From Stomorhina lunata (lineage: Eukaryota > Arthropoda > Insecta > Diptera > Rhiniidae): a stretch of 64,000 nucleotides of DNA. The translations under genes were made by a program, and so were the position numbers. Of this stretch, positions 57,901 through 64,000 are shown in pieces; the first letter of the stretch is position 1; each line of letters begins with the position of its first letter. The stretch covers positions 59,328,081 to 59,392,080 of the forward strand of contig OW121743.1 in assembly GCA_933228675.1 (NCBI GenBank), in the 5' to 3' direction. The notes beneath the pieces were generated by a model. The model had not been told where the DNA came from and made no database searches. It worked only from the letters and a program-made list of their open reading frames with translations.

Positions 57901-58239
57901 CGTTTAAGGCATGTACAATTTGCAATAGCTTGTGCGACATGTGGAAAAGAGTTCGACGCCAAGCATAAACTGAGAAGACACATAAAATACTGGCATAAGT
58001 CAGATCTAAACTTGCATTGTAGCTTTTGTGATAAAGTTTTTCGAGATCAGCGCAATCTAAAAGAACATATGGCCATACATACGGGTGAACTGCTCTACAA
58101 CTGTCCATTTTGTCATAAAGAATCGCGTTCTCAATCGAATATGTACGCCCATATAAAGAGACAACATCCCAACGAATGGTGGAAATCCAAAATGGAACGT
58201 TTAAATTTGGATCCGAATACAAAGAAAGAAATTAATTAA
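36845..58239 (+). CDS. ZAD C2H2 zinc-finger factor with three alternative last exons
   Basis: Common exons 36845-36970, 37062-37488, 43169-43508 and 43582-43788 can be joined to any one of three last exons: 47839-48397 (552 aa), 51793-52348 (551 aa) or 57693-58239 (548 aa). All acceptors are AG, all phases match, and no stop interrupts. The ZAD, an insect dimerisation and zinc-binding domain, has CRLC (3-6) and CQDC (54-57). Then come an acidic linker, a Lys/Pro basic linker, and fingers arranged as in grauzone-like ZAD factors, including the atypical CC finger (YIKCCDIVYRK). Each isoform would have about ten fingers. A sequence-specific nuclear DNA-binding factor is the expected role; targets are unknown. 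Known: insect ZAD genes often duplicate in tandem. Inferred: here only the last exon was duplicated, giving mutually exclusive ends. Alternatively, only one exon is used and two are relics, but all are intact. Confidence 0.85.
37062..37488 (+). CDS. ZAD gene exon 2 (second half of ZAD, acidic linker)
   Basis: Acceptor CACCCGACTAG. IKRNDIISTIICQDCYDHLE completes the ZAD. The rest is Asp/Glu-rich (DEDGSGVDGWDNDDQEN). Ends TCA GAA G|GTATGT in phase 1. Confidence 0.88.
37665..38210. mobile_element. Probable TIR element in ZAD intron 2
   Basis: ATATTCGTTTACTTTCC at the left and an imperfect complement (GTAAACGAATGAACATAT) at the right, with AGTAAA/TTTACT-rich interior and an internal inverted AAAGTGACAGTTTACACTTT. 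A further ATTCGTTTACTTTCCAG stands at 42373. Non-coding. Confidence 0.5.
38215..38540. repeat. 131-bp repeat units in ZAD intron 2
   Basis: Two and a half units with GGTGGCGCCACTGAAAATTA, AATCGTAAACTGTGCAT and GTTGTTGCGCATGAGCCGA. The GTTGTTGCGCAT landmarks are 131 bp apart (38318 and 38449). Confidence 0.85.
38883..39631 (+). mobile_element. piggyBac-type element, internally deleted
   Basis: TTAA at both outer edges (38883-38886, 39628-39631), the exact target duplication of piggyBac, next to 13-bp inverted ends CACGTTCCCTGCC. Subterminal ACCGAAACCAGTACACG is repeated directly near the right end as ACCGAAAACAGTACACG. Only the 3' part of the transposase is kept. Confidence 0.92.
38996..39424 (+). 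pseudogene. piggyBac transposase C-terminal remnant
   Basis: Encodes the Cys-rich C-terminal domain typical of piggyBac transposases: RNRCTSCYTKC, TFCNDCPNKPFLCIPCF and NKIHRYM. The catalytic Asp domain is absent, so it cannot act. The open start is arbitrary (no proper N-terminus). The surviving Cys pattern looks undamaged, consistent with a fairly young deletion derivative. Confidence 0.88.
40212..41815. repeat. Tandem duplication (about 640 bp), second copy interrupted
   Basis: Both copies begin ACACAGCATGTCCGCAGA (40212, 40859) and share AAGCTCCTTATGGAGTACTC, GACGACAGANGGAGTAATCG and TTACTCCAAATGGATGAACA. Copy 1 ends at 40858; copy 2 continues after an insertion (about 40920-41336) to about 41815. 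Both are rich in GGAGTA/TACTCC inverted motifs. Confidence 0.85.
40920..41336. mobile_element. Foldback insertion with arms of about 115 bp
   Basis: Arms at about 40960-41072 and 41213-41336 are long inverted complements (GAAAAATTAGGTTTCATCAG on the left; GATGAAACCTAATTTTTC on the right) around a GC-richer centre of about 140 bp. The insertion is flanked by a direct repeat AGTACTCCCTTTAG (14 bp) on each side, longer than most DNA transposons leave. Confidence 0.8.
42555..42720. mobile_element. ACCCTTCACC-family repeat fragment
   Basis: ACAAGTAAGAGAGCACTATA, GTCGGCCAAGCCCGACCATA and TACCCTTCACCACTAAGG match the left 150 bp of 7569-8345. Confidence 0.8.
42840..43010. repeat. Dispersed repeat shared with 62715-62880
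   Basis: TTACAACCTGTTAAGATTAA, AATTCCATAAGCTTCGATTT and TAGGCCAAGCTTTAAAA occur here and, with changes, near 62723-62820. Family unknown; perhaps a retrotransposon scrap. Confidence 0.6.
43169..43508 (+). CDS. ZAD gene exon 3 (basic linker, fingers 1-2)
   Basis: Acceptor TTTCTTACTTACAG. The Gly/Asp junction codon gives DDDDDLPLIKLK. A Lys/Pro-rich, nuclear-localisation-like stretch (TPKRKRKKTPAKPREVKERK) follows. Then finger CDICQTRVDTWKALREHFLL-AH and the atypical CC finger ending HLEWH, and NPDMFK. Ends TTT AA|GTATGT in phase 2. Confidence 0.9.
43582..43788 (+). CDS. ZAD gene exon 4 (fingers 3-4 and the Cys half of finger 5)
   Basis: Acceptor TAATTTCACACAG. Fingers CQVCNENMSSVRNLTI-H-ITSE-H and CEHCSKRIRNYNLFKK-H-LRS-H, then CHICNK and a split Arg codon at AAA AG|GTAAGC. 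Without splicing, the frame stops at once (KR then TAA), giving a possible truncated isoform. Confidence 0.9.
44263..44438. mobile_element. MITE with TIRs of about 38 bp inside a mariner relic
   Basis: CAAAACGACAAACGGGACAC, CTAGTGGGTAAAGA and the complement at the right end. About 100 bases of non-coding sequence lie between. Poly-A/poly-T edges flank it. Confidence 0.82.
44470..45150 (-). pseudogene. Mariner transposase relic
   Basis: On the minus strand the N-terminal blocks FHLKKTAAESYRSLVKDY, HAPTQKVCERCFGR, and, in another frame, GNFDKIPAWLAGDEDFKAL and NKDYCQTEKKL match the DNA-binding half of mariner transposases. Further on, RLKRAINEK and SIMTTLRHMLQDRLK, then GREVLPK, look like the eroded catalytic half. 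There are many stops and frameshifts. A different family from the DD37E copies. Confidence 0.75.
45425..46895. repeat. 30-bp minisatellite in the ZAD gene, upstream of last exon A
   Basis: Units of about 29-30 bp, TTTTCTATAGAAAAATTTTT plus GATAAAAAAA, moderately diverged with slips in poly-A length. The TTTTCTATAGAAAA core is palindromic. It ends about 940 bp before last exon A. Long open frames through it are artefacts of the repeat. Confidence 0.93.
47050..47092. mobile_element. TATAGAGTC-family MITE, right-end scrap
   Basis: GAAGTGCAACATCTTTATAT followed by TATAGAGTCTGAT, the right terminus of the family at 53095-53379. Confidence 0.7.
47359..47660. mobile_element. pogo-like MITE with TA duplication
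   Basis: 302 bp, flanked by TA on both sides. It starts CAGTAAACCCCCCTATAACA and ends with the near-complement GGGGAGTTTACTG. CCGTGTTATAGGGGG is repeated five or more times inside in both orientations. CAGT ends with a TA target fit the pogo/Tigger branch. It stops about 180 bp before last exon A. Confidence 0.85.
47839..48397 (+). CDS. ZAD gene alternative last exon A
   Basis: Acceptor TTTCATACCTATAG. The first A completes the split Arg, then FCSEGNLTRHNENLH completes finger 5. Five further fingers: CDICGQTFKDKDRFKRH, CTICHKWLKNKNSLSLH, CNICGKMFDNRNSLRVH, CNFCDKVFRQERNLQEH and CPHCQKESRSKSNMYVH. Tail EEWWKSKMERLNLDG...FNQ and TAG. It is the most diverged of the three. No canonical AATAAA was seen within about 150 bases. 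Confidence 0.9.
49167..50761 (-). pseudogene. LINE ORF2 3' part (RNase H and C-terminal region)
   Basis: Read on the minus strand. RNase H-like sequence (FTNRSKMDCGTESGVF, SFRLADECSVFQAEIFAIWKA) lies near 50660-50480; the first catalytic Asp of a TDGS-type motif is replaced by TNRS. WFPGHCDIAG follows near 50350. Then come KILLDLNRQ and, after an insertion, LTGHCALNSRLNRWD, then CRLYLDEDSSEYVEHILRHC and PRLQNPRLKHLGSRLFSELQ (49570-49330). This order fits an I/Jockey-like LINE with an RNase H domain, 5'-truncated, with its 3' end near 49167. Stops and the MITE insertion make it dead. Confidence 0.88.
49605..50108. mobile_element. Foldback MITE inserted in the LINE
   Basis: Nearly the whole 504 bp is an inverted repeat. 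The left arm (CGAAAAAAAAATTGTGTCAG, TCACCCCCTAAA, ACCACGCCT, TTTCTCTCTTTGATA) pairs with the right arm (TATCAAAGGGAGAAATG, AGGCGTGGT, AGGGGGTGACTAGCTC). It separates the conserved LINE blocks NRQA.KDV and LTGHC. Confidence 0.85.
51793..52348 (+). CDS. ZAD gene alternative last exon B
   Basis: Acceptor AATTCCATATAG. Split Arg, then LRSAHNLNHHIENIH completes finger 5. Then CDVCGQKFKNKDSFKRH, CSICHKWLKNQNSLRIH, CDTCGKIFDTKRKLRKH, CNFCDKVFRDQRNLKEH and CPHCPKESRSKSNMYVH. Tail TEWWKSKMERLNLDPNAI and TAG. A second frame and the minus strand are also open, but only this frame has the finger pattern. Confidence 0.9.
52394..52399 (+). promoter_or_regulatory. Poly(A) signal of last exon B
   Basis: AATAAA 46 bases after the stop, followed by TGTACATATGCTGTGTCAT, a GT-rich stretch. 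It supports exon B as a true terminal exon. Confidence 0.6.
52696..52854. mobile_element. 159-bp MITE with GTGACCCGGTCTAT ends
   Basis: TATGTGACCCGGTCTAT and its complement at the far end, extended inward by imperfect TATGACTCAAAAAC arms. The centre GCTAATTTTTCCAAATTTTT resembles the repeat in PRORP intron 1 (33957-34090). Confidence 0.85.
53095..53379. mobile_element. Full-length TATAGAGTC-family MITE
   Basis: Ends AAAGATTCTATAATATAAAG and CTTTATATTATAGAGTCTTT form inverted repeats of about 35 bp with few mismatches. 285 bp, non-coding. Used as the reference for the copies at 5.3, 7.0, 47.05, 49.1/50.8 and 58.4 kb. Confidence 0.88.
53467..53785 (+). pseudogene. Tc1/Tc3-like transposase N-terminal fragment
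   Basis: MERGKLLTLEEREKIQAYFE and KIGEKIGRSARIDFNNI resemble the paired helix-turn-helix start of Tc3-type transposases. SYGKNVKGRPADTAFQN follows, then a stop, then SASITTVRQLVVN. There is no catalytic domain. The 78-residue open frame ends just before the minisatellite. Confidence 0.72.
53795..55945. repeat. 29-bp minisatellite between last exons B and C
   Basis: Over 60 nearly identical 29-bp units, GGAAATTTTTCAAAAATTTA plus CTTTTTATA, with rare single changes (GTAGG, AATTAACTT) and a decayed right edge (TTTTTCGAGG). It is related to the 31-bp array at 0.7-3.5 kb, read from the other strand. On the plus strand each unit contains a pyrimidine tract ending ATAG. The true length is unknown because of the gap. 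Confidence 0.95.
54037..54236. other. Assembly gap (200 N)
   Basis: Exactly 200 N within the 29-bp array, with the same repeat on both sides. 200 is likely a placeholder, so the array size cannot be read from this sequence. Confidence 0.98.
56272..56352 (-). repeat. tRNA-like SINE head
   Basis: The minus strand gives GCCGTGGTATAGCAGGTTAG, CCGCCTAGCATACC, and AAGTTCAATCCCTG (B box). The terminal stem does not pair, so it is more likely a tRNA-derived repeat than a gene. It differs from the GTAGCTCAGTGG family at 5.6, 31.5 and 62.4 kb. Confidence 0.6.
56969..57512. mobile_element. hAT-type MITE with 8-bp target duplication
   Basis: 544 bp. Ends TAGAGATGGG and CCCATCACTA are short imperfect inverted repeats typical of hAT elements. 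GCCATTAG stands directly on both sides (56961-56968, 57513-57520): an exact 8-bp duplication. The interior is full of GGGTATTTACC/GGTAAATACCC motifs in both orientations near each end. No transposase. It ends 180 bp before last exon C. Confidence 0.93.
57693..58239 (+). CDS. ZAD gene alternative last exon C
   Basis: Acceptor AATTCCATTTAG. Split Arg, then FRSDHYLNRHTETIH completes finger 5. Then CDVCGQKFKHNDSFKRH, CSICQRWLKNQHSLRSH, CATCGKEFDAKHKLRRH, CSFCDKVFRDQRNLKEH and CPFCHKESRSQSNMYAH. Tail NEWWKSKMERLNLDPNTKKE and TAA. It is closest to exon B; the fifth full-finger helix DQRNLKE is identical to that in B. Confidence 0.9.
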
Positions 58240-58404
58240 ATATAGAGAAAGTGAGGGTAATGTGGTATAGCTATTTATTTTTAGATCCACATGATACATG
58301 TGTACAATTTCAGAGATATTTTAGCCTTTTACGTTCATGTAAGTAATGACGTTAACTAGAGTCCCTTACCTTTTGTATTTGTTCAGAGATAACTTTTATT
58401 AATT

Positions 58405-58636
58405 CTACCAAAAGTAAAATTAAAGTGGATAAAGAACATTGAAAAACACATAAACGCACAAACAAACATACATTTCATGAGTGTGCCTTAACTTCCTCTC
58501 ATTGTATAATCGTCCATATTAGTTGTTTCCAAATTAGAGTAAAAGCGGTATATTACCATTTTATGGAACTTTTTTAGAAGACCATACGGCAAATCAATGT
58601 ATGGAAGTGCAACATCTTTATATTATAGAGTCTTTG
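58405..58636. mobile_element. TATAGAGTC-family MITE, left end lost
   Basis: AAAAGTAAAATTAAAGTGGA, ACGCACAAACAAACATACAT and GTATGGAAGTGCAACATCTT through TATAGAGTCTTTG match the intact copy at 53.1 kb, minus the left 40 bases or so. It starts about 165 bp after last exon C. Confidence 0.82.
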
Positions 58637-59360
58637 TTTAAAGGTTAGAAAATTCATTTTAATTGAATATATCGAGCCCTTAGATTTAAATAATCGTAAG
58701 TGACATTCCGTTAAATATCTCTTAAACTATTAGAGTAAGAATATTTTTCTTCCTTTCTTAAGTAGTTTGCGAATGTGTAAAAATCTTTTCGATAGGTTTA
58801 TATTTACGAAATTTATACGGTCCAAAAGGTTTTACATACAATGGTGCTCAACTTTGGCTCAGTGTAGAGGCCACTGTGCTAAAAATAGACATGTTTTTAA
58901 AAATTGGTGTAAAACTCCAACTACCCATTGGCGGATTTCTGCATATTACGTCACAATCCGCCCAGTAGCTTAAAAGTTATTTAAGTTAAACTAAAAAACT
59001 TTTGTTTAATTAAGATTCTTTGTCGCTTACGATCAATATTTTTCATTTTAATCTAAGGGCTTCATATTATAATGTACAAATTTATAGCACTAGTCAACAA
59101 AATTCATATTTTTTTATTTGTTATGGTCTTCTGATTACAAAAAACTGTCGAAAATTTTTTTTCATGATTGTTTAAAATTTTGTTTACAAAATTTCATATT
59201 TTTGAAAACGTTGGTCCATTAGAGCTGCAAAACTATCAATAGTCACCCCACTCGATAGTTTCGATAGTCGATAGTGGCCACATTCGTTAGTTTTGATAGT
59301 CTGTCATAAAACTATCGATAGTATCGAATTCTAAAAGTTGCATGCAGAAACAATTGCTAA
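58637..59360. other. Intergenic DNA, TATCGATAG-rich patch
   Basis: No gene seen. 59215-59335 holds repeated ACTATCGATAGT-like motifs (CGATAGTTTCGATAGTCGAT), perhaps an old hAT-like scrap with GAGCTGCAAAACTAT at its edge. Confidence 0.45.
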
Positions 59361-59364
59361 CTTT

Positions 59365-60778
59365 AAGTACAGTACCTGGTTGACCGAGCCTTGCTCGGAG
59401 CTTTATGATAAGCATTTTGAGGCAAATTTTAAAGTTTTTATATATGTATTTAATTTTATAAAGTTAATTTTGAATTATTTTATTTATTTTGTCCGACCAA
59501 CACATAGTTTGCATAGTTTACAGTTTAACTCATTTTAATAATTTTGGAAATTGGTCATATCAACAGAAACCTCCGTCGACTCATTCGCAACAACTTTGCT
59601 AAAGATTATAGTCTGATCAAATGCACAGTTTATGATTTATTTCATTTTAAGTAGTTTTCAGTGGCGCCACCTAAAGTTGTTCATACCAACTAAGAAACCT
59701 TCGTTTGCTTATGCGTAACAACTTTGCTTATGATTATAACATGATCAAATGCACAGTTTACGATTTAATTCACTTTGAATAATTTTCTGTGGCGTCACCT
59801 GTCGGACGTTGCTCATTCCAATTCATAAACCTCGTCGGCTTATCCGCAACAACTTTGCTGAAGATTATAGCATGATTAAATGTACAGCTTACGATTAAAT
59901 TGACTTTGAGTAAATTTCAGTAGCGCCACCTGTCGAAATTTTCTTCATACCAACTAAGAAACCTTCGTAGGCTCATGGGCAACAACTTTGCTAAAGATTG
60001 TAGCATGATCAAATGTACAGTTTACGATTTAATTAATTTTTAGTAATTTTCAGTGACGCCATCTATCGGAAATTAGTCTTATCAACTTTTAAACCTTCGC
60101 CGGCTTATCCGCAACATCTTCGCTAAAGAGCATAACATGATCAAATGCACAGTTTACTATTCTATAAAGAACATACATACAGACAAACATTCATTTGTTT
60201 AAAAGGTATAACATTACTAATTTTTTCCCGTTTTTATCCCCTAATTTCAAAAAAGTTCCATATGCATATTTGATACTTCTTTGGTACCAATTGAATTCGG
60301 TACATTTTATTAAAACGCAGTTAACATAATGTTTCTATTCATATTACTTTTTGAGATGTTAAGTTATCATTTTATCCCTTTTTTACCTATTTTGGCCCCA
60401 AAATCAAAAAAGCACCAAATACGTGTTTAAAGTTTCTTTCACATCTATTGATTGCAGTACAAAGTTTCTTTCTATATTCCTTAGTTTAAAATATAAGAGT
60501 GGGTTAAAAAGGTACCAAAAAAACTATTTTCACCCTTTTTTACCCCCTATCGGACATAGTTTCAAAAAAGTACCAAACACCTGTCCTTTTATTTTCATAG
60601 CTGTTTAAATTACTTAAGGATTTATAGCGTTTTCGATTTTTCCCCTTTTTACCCGTTTTTACTCTCTTAGAGCCAAAGGTTCCAAAAGTCCCTTCTTCTT
60701 CGACCTATATATCAAAAAAGATACCCACTGTTTAAATTTTTATCAAAATCGTTAGAGCCGTTTTCGAGATAGTCATTC

Positions 60779-60822
<44 letters not shown>

Positions 60823-60830
60823 CATACAAT
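59365..60830 (-). repeat. Dispersed element with five 131-bp units, copy 1
   Basis: Starts AGTACCTGGTTGACCGAGCC then TTGCTCGGAG. 59560-60150 holds about five units near 131 bp (CAACAACTTTGCTAAAGATT, GTGGCGCCACCT), in the opposite orientation to 34.2 and 38.3 kb. A pyrimidine-rich tail with CCCTTTTTACCC and TTAGAGCCGTTTTCGAGATA follows, ending in a TA microsatellite (60782-60817). Confidence 0.78.
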
Positions 60831-60899
60831 TATTGCTCGTTTAAGAATATAAGATATGTCTTGGACTTGTCATTTTCTACAAATATTTACTTTAAATTA

Positions 60900-61945
60900 T
60901 AGTACCTGGGTGACCGAGCCTTGCTCGGAATTTTATAATAAGCATTTTGAAGCAAGTTTTAAAGGTTTCATACATATATTTTATTTCATGAAGTACTAAC
61001 AAACTAAAATAAATTTAGAGGAAAGACATTACACAAATATCGAATTAATTTTTAATCATTTCATTCATTTTGTCCAATCAAAACATCAGATCAAATGCAT
61101 AGTTACAGTTCAATTAATTTTGAATAGTTTTGAAAATTGATAATACCAACTTAAAAATCTCCGTCTACTCATGTGCACGAACATTGCTAAAGATCATAGC
61201 CAGATCAAATGCACAGTTAACTATTTAATTCAATTTGAGTTATTTTCAGTTGAGCCACCTGCCGAAAATTAGTCATACCAACTTAGAAACCTTCGTCGGC
61301 TCATGCGCAACAACTTTGCTAAAATCAAATACATAGTTTACTATCCTATAAAGGTCATACAAACATTCATTTGTTTAAAAGTAATAACATTACCAATTTT
61401 TCCTCTTTTTTCCTAATTTCAAAAAAGTTCCATATGCATATATAGTACTTGGTACCATTTGAATTTTTATAAAAACGCAGTCAACATATTGGTCCTATTC
61501 ATATTACTTCATGAAGTGTTATCATTTATCCCTTTTTACCCATCTTGGACCCCAAAATCAAAAAAGTACCAAAGACGTGTTCAATATTTTTTTCACATTT
61601 ATTTCTATATTCATTGCTTTAAAAGATAAGAATGGCTTAAAAATAGTACCAAAAAAACTATTTTCACCCTTATTTACCCCCTATCGGGCATAGTTCCAAA
61701 AAAGTACCAGTTCGATTATTTTAACAGCTGTTGAAAACATAACTCAAATTTTGTTTATATGATTATCACTTTAGTAGATATAGCATTTTCGATTTTTTTT
61801 TCCCCTTTTTACCCCCTTAGAGGCAAAGTTTCCAAAAGTCCCTTCTTACTCGACTTATACATCGAAAAAGATACCCACTGTCTTAATTTTATTAAAATCG
61901 TTAGAGCCGTTTTCGAGATAGCCATTCTATATATATATGGACAAA
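60900..61945 (-). repeat. Dispersed element, copy 2 (tandem)
   Basis: Starts AGTACCTGGGTGACCGAGCC then TTGCTCGGAA and follows the same order as copy 1: about two 131-bp units (61085-61370), CCCTTTTTACCC, and TTAGAGCCGTTTTCGAGATA before ATATATAT. A shorter version directly behind copy 1 in the same orientation. Confidence 0.78.
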
Positions 61946-62152
61946 AATCAAATAGTTTTAATTAAAGGAATTAAAAAAATTCAAAAAATTTTTTGATCGC
62001 TCACTAATTTTTTTTTTTTTTTGGGGTTCTATTAAGGGAGCTTAGGGAATGTAAAATCCGTTCGCGTTAATGATTTTACGCGATGTGCGCAGAAGTTATC
62101 ACGGTGAAAACAAAAATTTCTAAAAAAAATTAAAAACTATTTTATTTTTATT

Positions 62153-62520
62153 ATTACCCAGTAAAACTTTTCATTACCAAATAATGAGTTAACAGTTAAA
62201 CTATTGAACACGAACTACTTACTCATTCGCTGTTTAAGTCATTACATTAACATGGCGATGTCATTGGAGGCAAGTACTTACCAATTGCAGAAAAGTAATG
62301 ACTTGGGTAAGCAATCTGAAAGCAACAACAACAACAGCAACTACTTTTTTGTTGTTGTTTTATTAAAAACATGTATTTTTAAACGAAATACAAAAATTTT
62401 TTTTTATGATCCCATGGAGGCTCGAACCCAGACCCTCCGACTGCTAGGCAGAGACTCTTCCACTGAGCTACTTCATATGTTGAAAACTAAGCAGTTTATA
62501 ATTAATATAAACAATTTTTA
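62153..62520. mobile_element. Second copy of the TACCCAGCAAAACTTT element, truncated
   Basis: TACCCAGTAAAACTTTTCAT, AATAATGAGTTAACAG and GATGTCATTGGAGGCAAGTA match 5381-5520. The tRNA-like segment (minus strand, 62406-62478: GTAGCTCAGTGGAAGAGTCT, GGGTTCGAGCC) is in the same place. The right TIR is missing. The block at 63060-63140 matches 5732-5815, so the copy may continue beyond an insertion. Confidence 0.75.
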
Positions 62521-64000
62521 TTTTTAGATCCAAAATCATGTGAAAATAACTTTGTTTTTCTCTGCTTTTTTTTTTGCTTTGTTGTAATTTTTGGAAAAAT
62601 ATTTTTATACGATTTTTTGTAATTATTTTAAAACTTTTTTAAAATTATTTTAAGACTTAAACAATTTAAATCTTCTTTTTTGTATAAGTTTTTACATAAG
62701 ATTGACTCTTACTTACTTAAATGTTACAACCTGTTAAGGTCAAAGTCCGAGCATATTTTAGAATTCCATGGATTTCGATCTTGTGCGAATATTCTCCAAT
62801 TTTATAGGCCAAGCTTTGAAAAATGTTCCTCTACTTGGTCTTTCTATCGAAGTTTCGGACATCCTCCTCTAATATTAGGCAGTGGGACATTTCAATTCTA
62901 ATTTTATCCTCTTCATTGTATTTTTTTTTCAAGAGATGGTTACTAGCCCGTAATCCTAACCCATTTTTATCGATCTTATGGAACAACTCTCGGAACATGT
63001 TAACTCACAATATTAATGGGTGTTAAACTAGCTCCCCGGGTGATACCATGAGGAGGTGTGTGTCCACAGTTGAGATGAAGGATGACCCAGATAAGTTGGG
63101 CTTACCAAGTTAAGACCAATTAGAATCGTGTTTGTTATGCAAGTGAAAAAAAAAATATTTTTTAACAATATTTTTTTTATTTTTTTAACCGCGATTTTCG
63201 CGAAATTTGACAAAATGTGAGACTTTGCGAAATTCTGCTGCCTTGACTTATGGACAAATTTAATTTAAAAGATTTTTTTATTTAAATAAAAGTTTTAATA
63301 GGTACATATCTTTTCAAGATATAAAGTTCTTATTTGGTCCACAAAATCGTTAATCCTTATAATATTTTGGTGCGCTTCAAATCTAAGGTAAAGCCTTATT
63401 AAAGAACAGTTTTAAGAACATTCCTGATAAATTTTGAGCTAAATTCGCGATGTGCTTCATTGAAATGTTTTTAGATAAAACCTTCGCGTTCTCAGTTAAT
63501 AAAGAGATTTTTGACAAACTTTTGATGCAAATCGGTTATAAATGACATCGCTTTCATGCCTTATGTGATTTTGTCTCAGTTTGCAATCTAAAACCATTTA
63601 AACCAATATACACTTTTTTGCACGATTTTCAAAATCTTCATAAAATTTTAGCAAACAACGATTTTTTGGTGCGCTTTTGCTTTTAGGTGCTAAATGGCAA
63701 AAAACTCGGTTTACGCGGTAGTTTGGAAATTTTCATTCATATTTGCGAGTGTGCTCCACGAAAAACCTGTATTTTGAAAAATTTACACTCAAAAACTCCT
63801 CATTTACACCTGTCGTATGTTATACCTATATAGAGCACATTAACGAGATATATATCAAACGACGTGAAATTAAAATATCTACAAATCATTATCTAATTTT
63901 TTTGGAATTCTTTGAGGCGGCCAAAGAATATGTGAAAAAAATTAAAAAGTGGCGAAAACGAGCTTCAAATTTTGACAGCCATTAAGTAGTATTAGAAGTG
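62521..64000. other. Window end, no gene recognised
   Basis: Contains the repeat shared with 42.85-43.0 kb (62715-62880) and the 63060-63140 block. 63150-64000 is AT-rich unique-looking sequence with an open frame of 80 codons at the end (63743-63985, non-ATG start at best) that resembles nothing known. Confidence 0.5.

Noticed and set aside
62521..64000. Further copies of the ZAD terminal exon downstream of exon C
   Set aside because: No CxxC...HxxxH finger pattern was found on either strand after 58239.

Overview
The window is nuclear DNA of a higher (brachyceran) fly, most likely a calyptrate. The grounds are the short GT-AG introns, the very high AT content, a ZAD-type C2H2 zinc-finger gene (an insect-specific class), Tc1/mariner, piggyBac, hAT and pogo-like DNA transposons, a LINE with RNase H, and fly-type housekeeping promoter motifs. 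Nothing bacterial or viral was seen. Only about 12 kb is coding; the rest is transposon debris and large AT-rich minisatellite arrays. One 200-base assembly gap (54037-54236) lies inside an array. Names are given by recognition from the sequence; no database was searched. | Layout: 0.7-3.5 kb is a 31-bp minisatellite, followed by a LINE reverse-transcriptase scrap. 4.17-5.24 kb is an intact one-exon diphthine methyltransferase gene (DPH7 family). 5.3-10 kb is transposon debris. 10.4-23.2 kb is a six-exon gene for an unrecognised 1,852-residue nuclear-looking protein, whose introns hold minisatellites. 23.9-27.8 kb is a 29-bp minisatellite split by two 1.3-kb DNA transposons, one a DD37E Tc1/mariner. 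28.5-29.0 kb (minus) is a mitochondrial DNL-type zinc-finger protein. 30.4-31.2 kb is a TIR element. 32.8-34.9 kb is a three-exon gene for the protein-only mitochondrial RNase P nuclease (PRORP; mulder in Drosophila). 35.3-36.2 kb is a two-exon orphan gene. 36.8-58.2 kb is one large ZAD/C2H2 gene. 58.4-64 kb is repeats with no gene recognised. | The most interesting structure is the ZAD gene. Four common exons (ZAD, acidic linker, basic linker, four fingers) end in the middle of a zinc finger, after its Cys pair. Three separate downstream exons (47839, 51793, 57693) each begin with a 3' splice site, restore the same frame, complete that finger with a different recognition helix, add five more fingers and carry their own stop. 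The simplest reading is a set of mutually exclusive terminal exons giving three DNA-binding proteins from one promoter and one ZAD, comparable in logic to lola or mod(mdg4), which use BTB N-termini. This is inferred from sequence; RNA data would decide it. | Functional links: the DNL zinc-finger protein and PRORP both act in mitochondria, and DPH7 acts in cytosolic translation, but nothing suggests co-regulation. Two unrelated genes (DPH7 and PRORP) have an AATAAA overlapping the stop codon.
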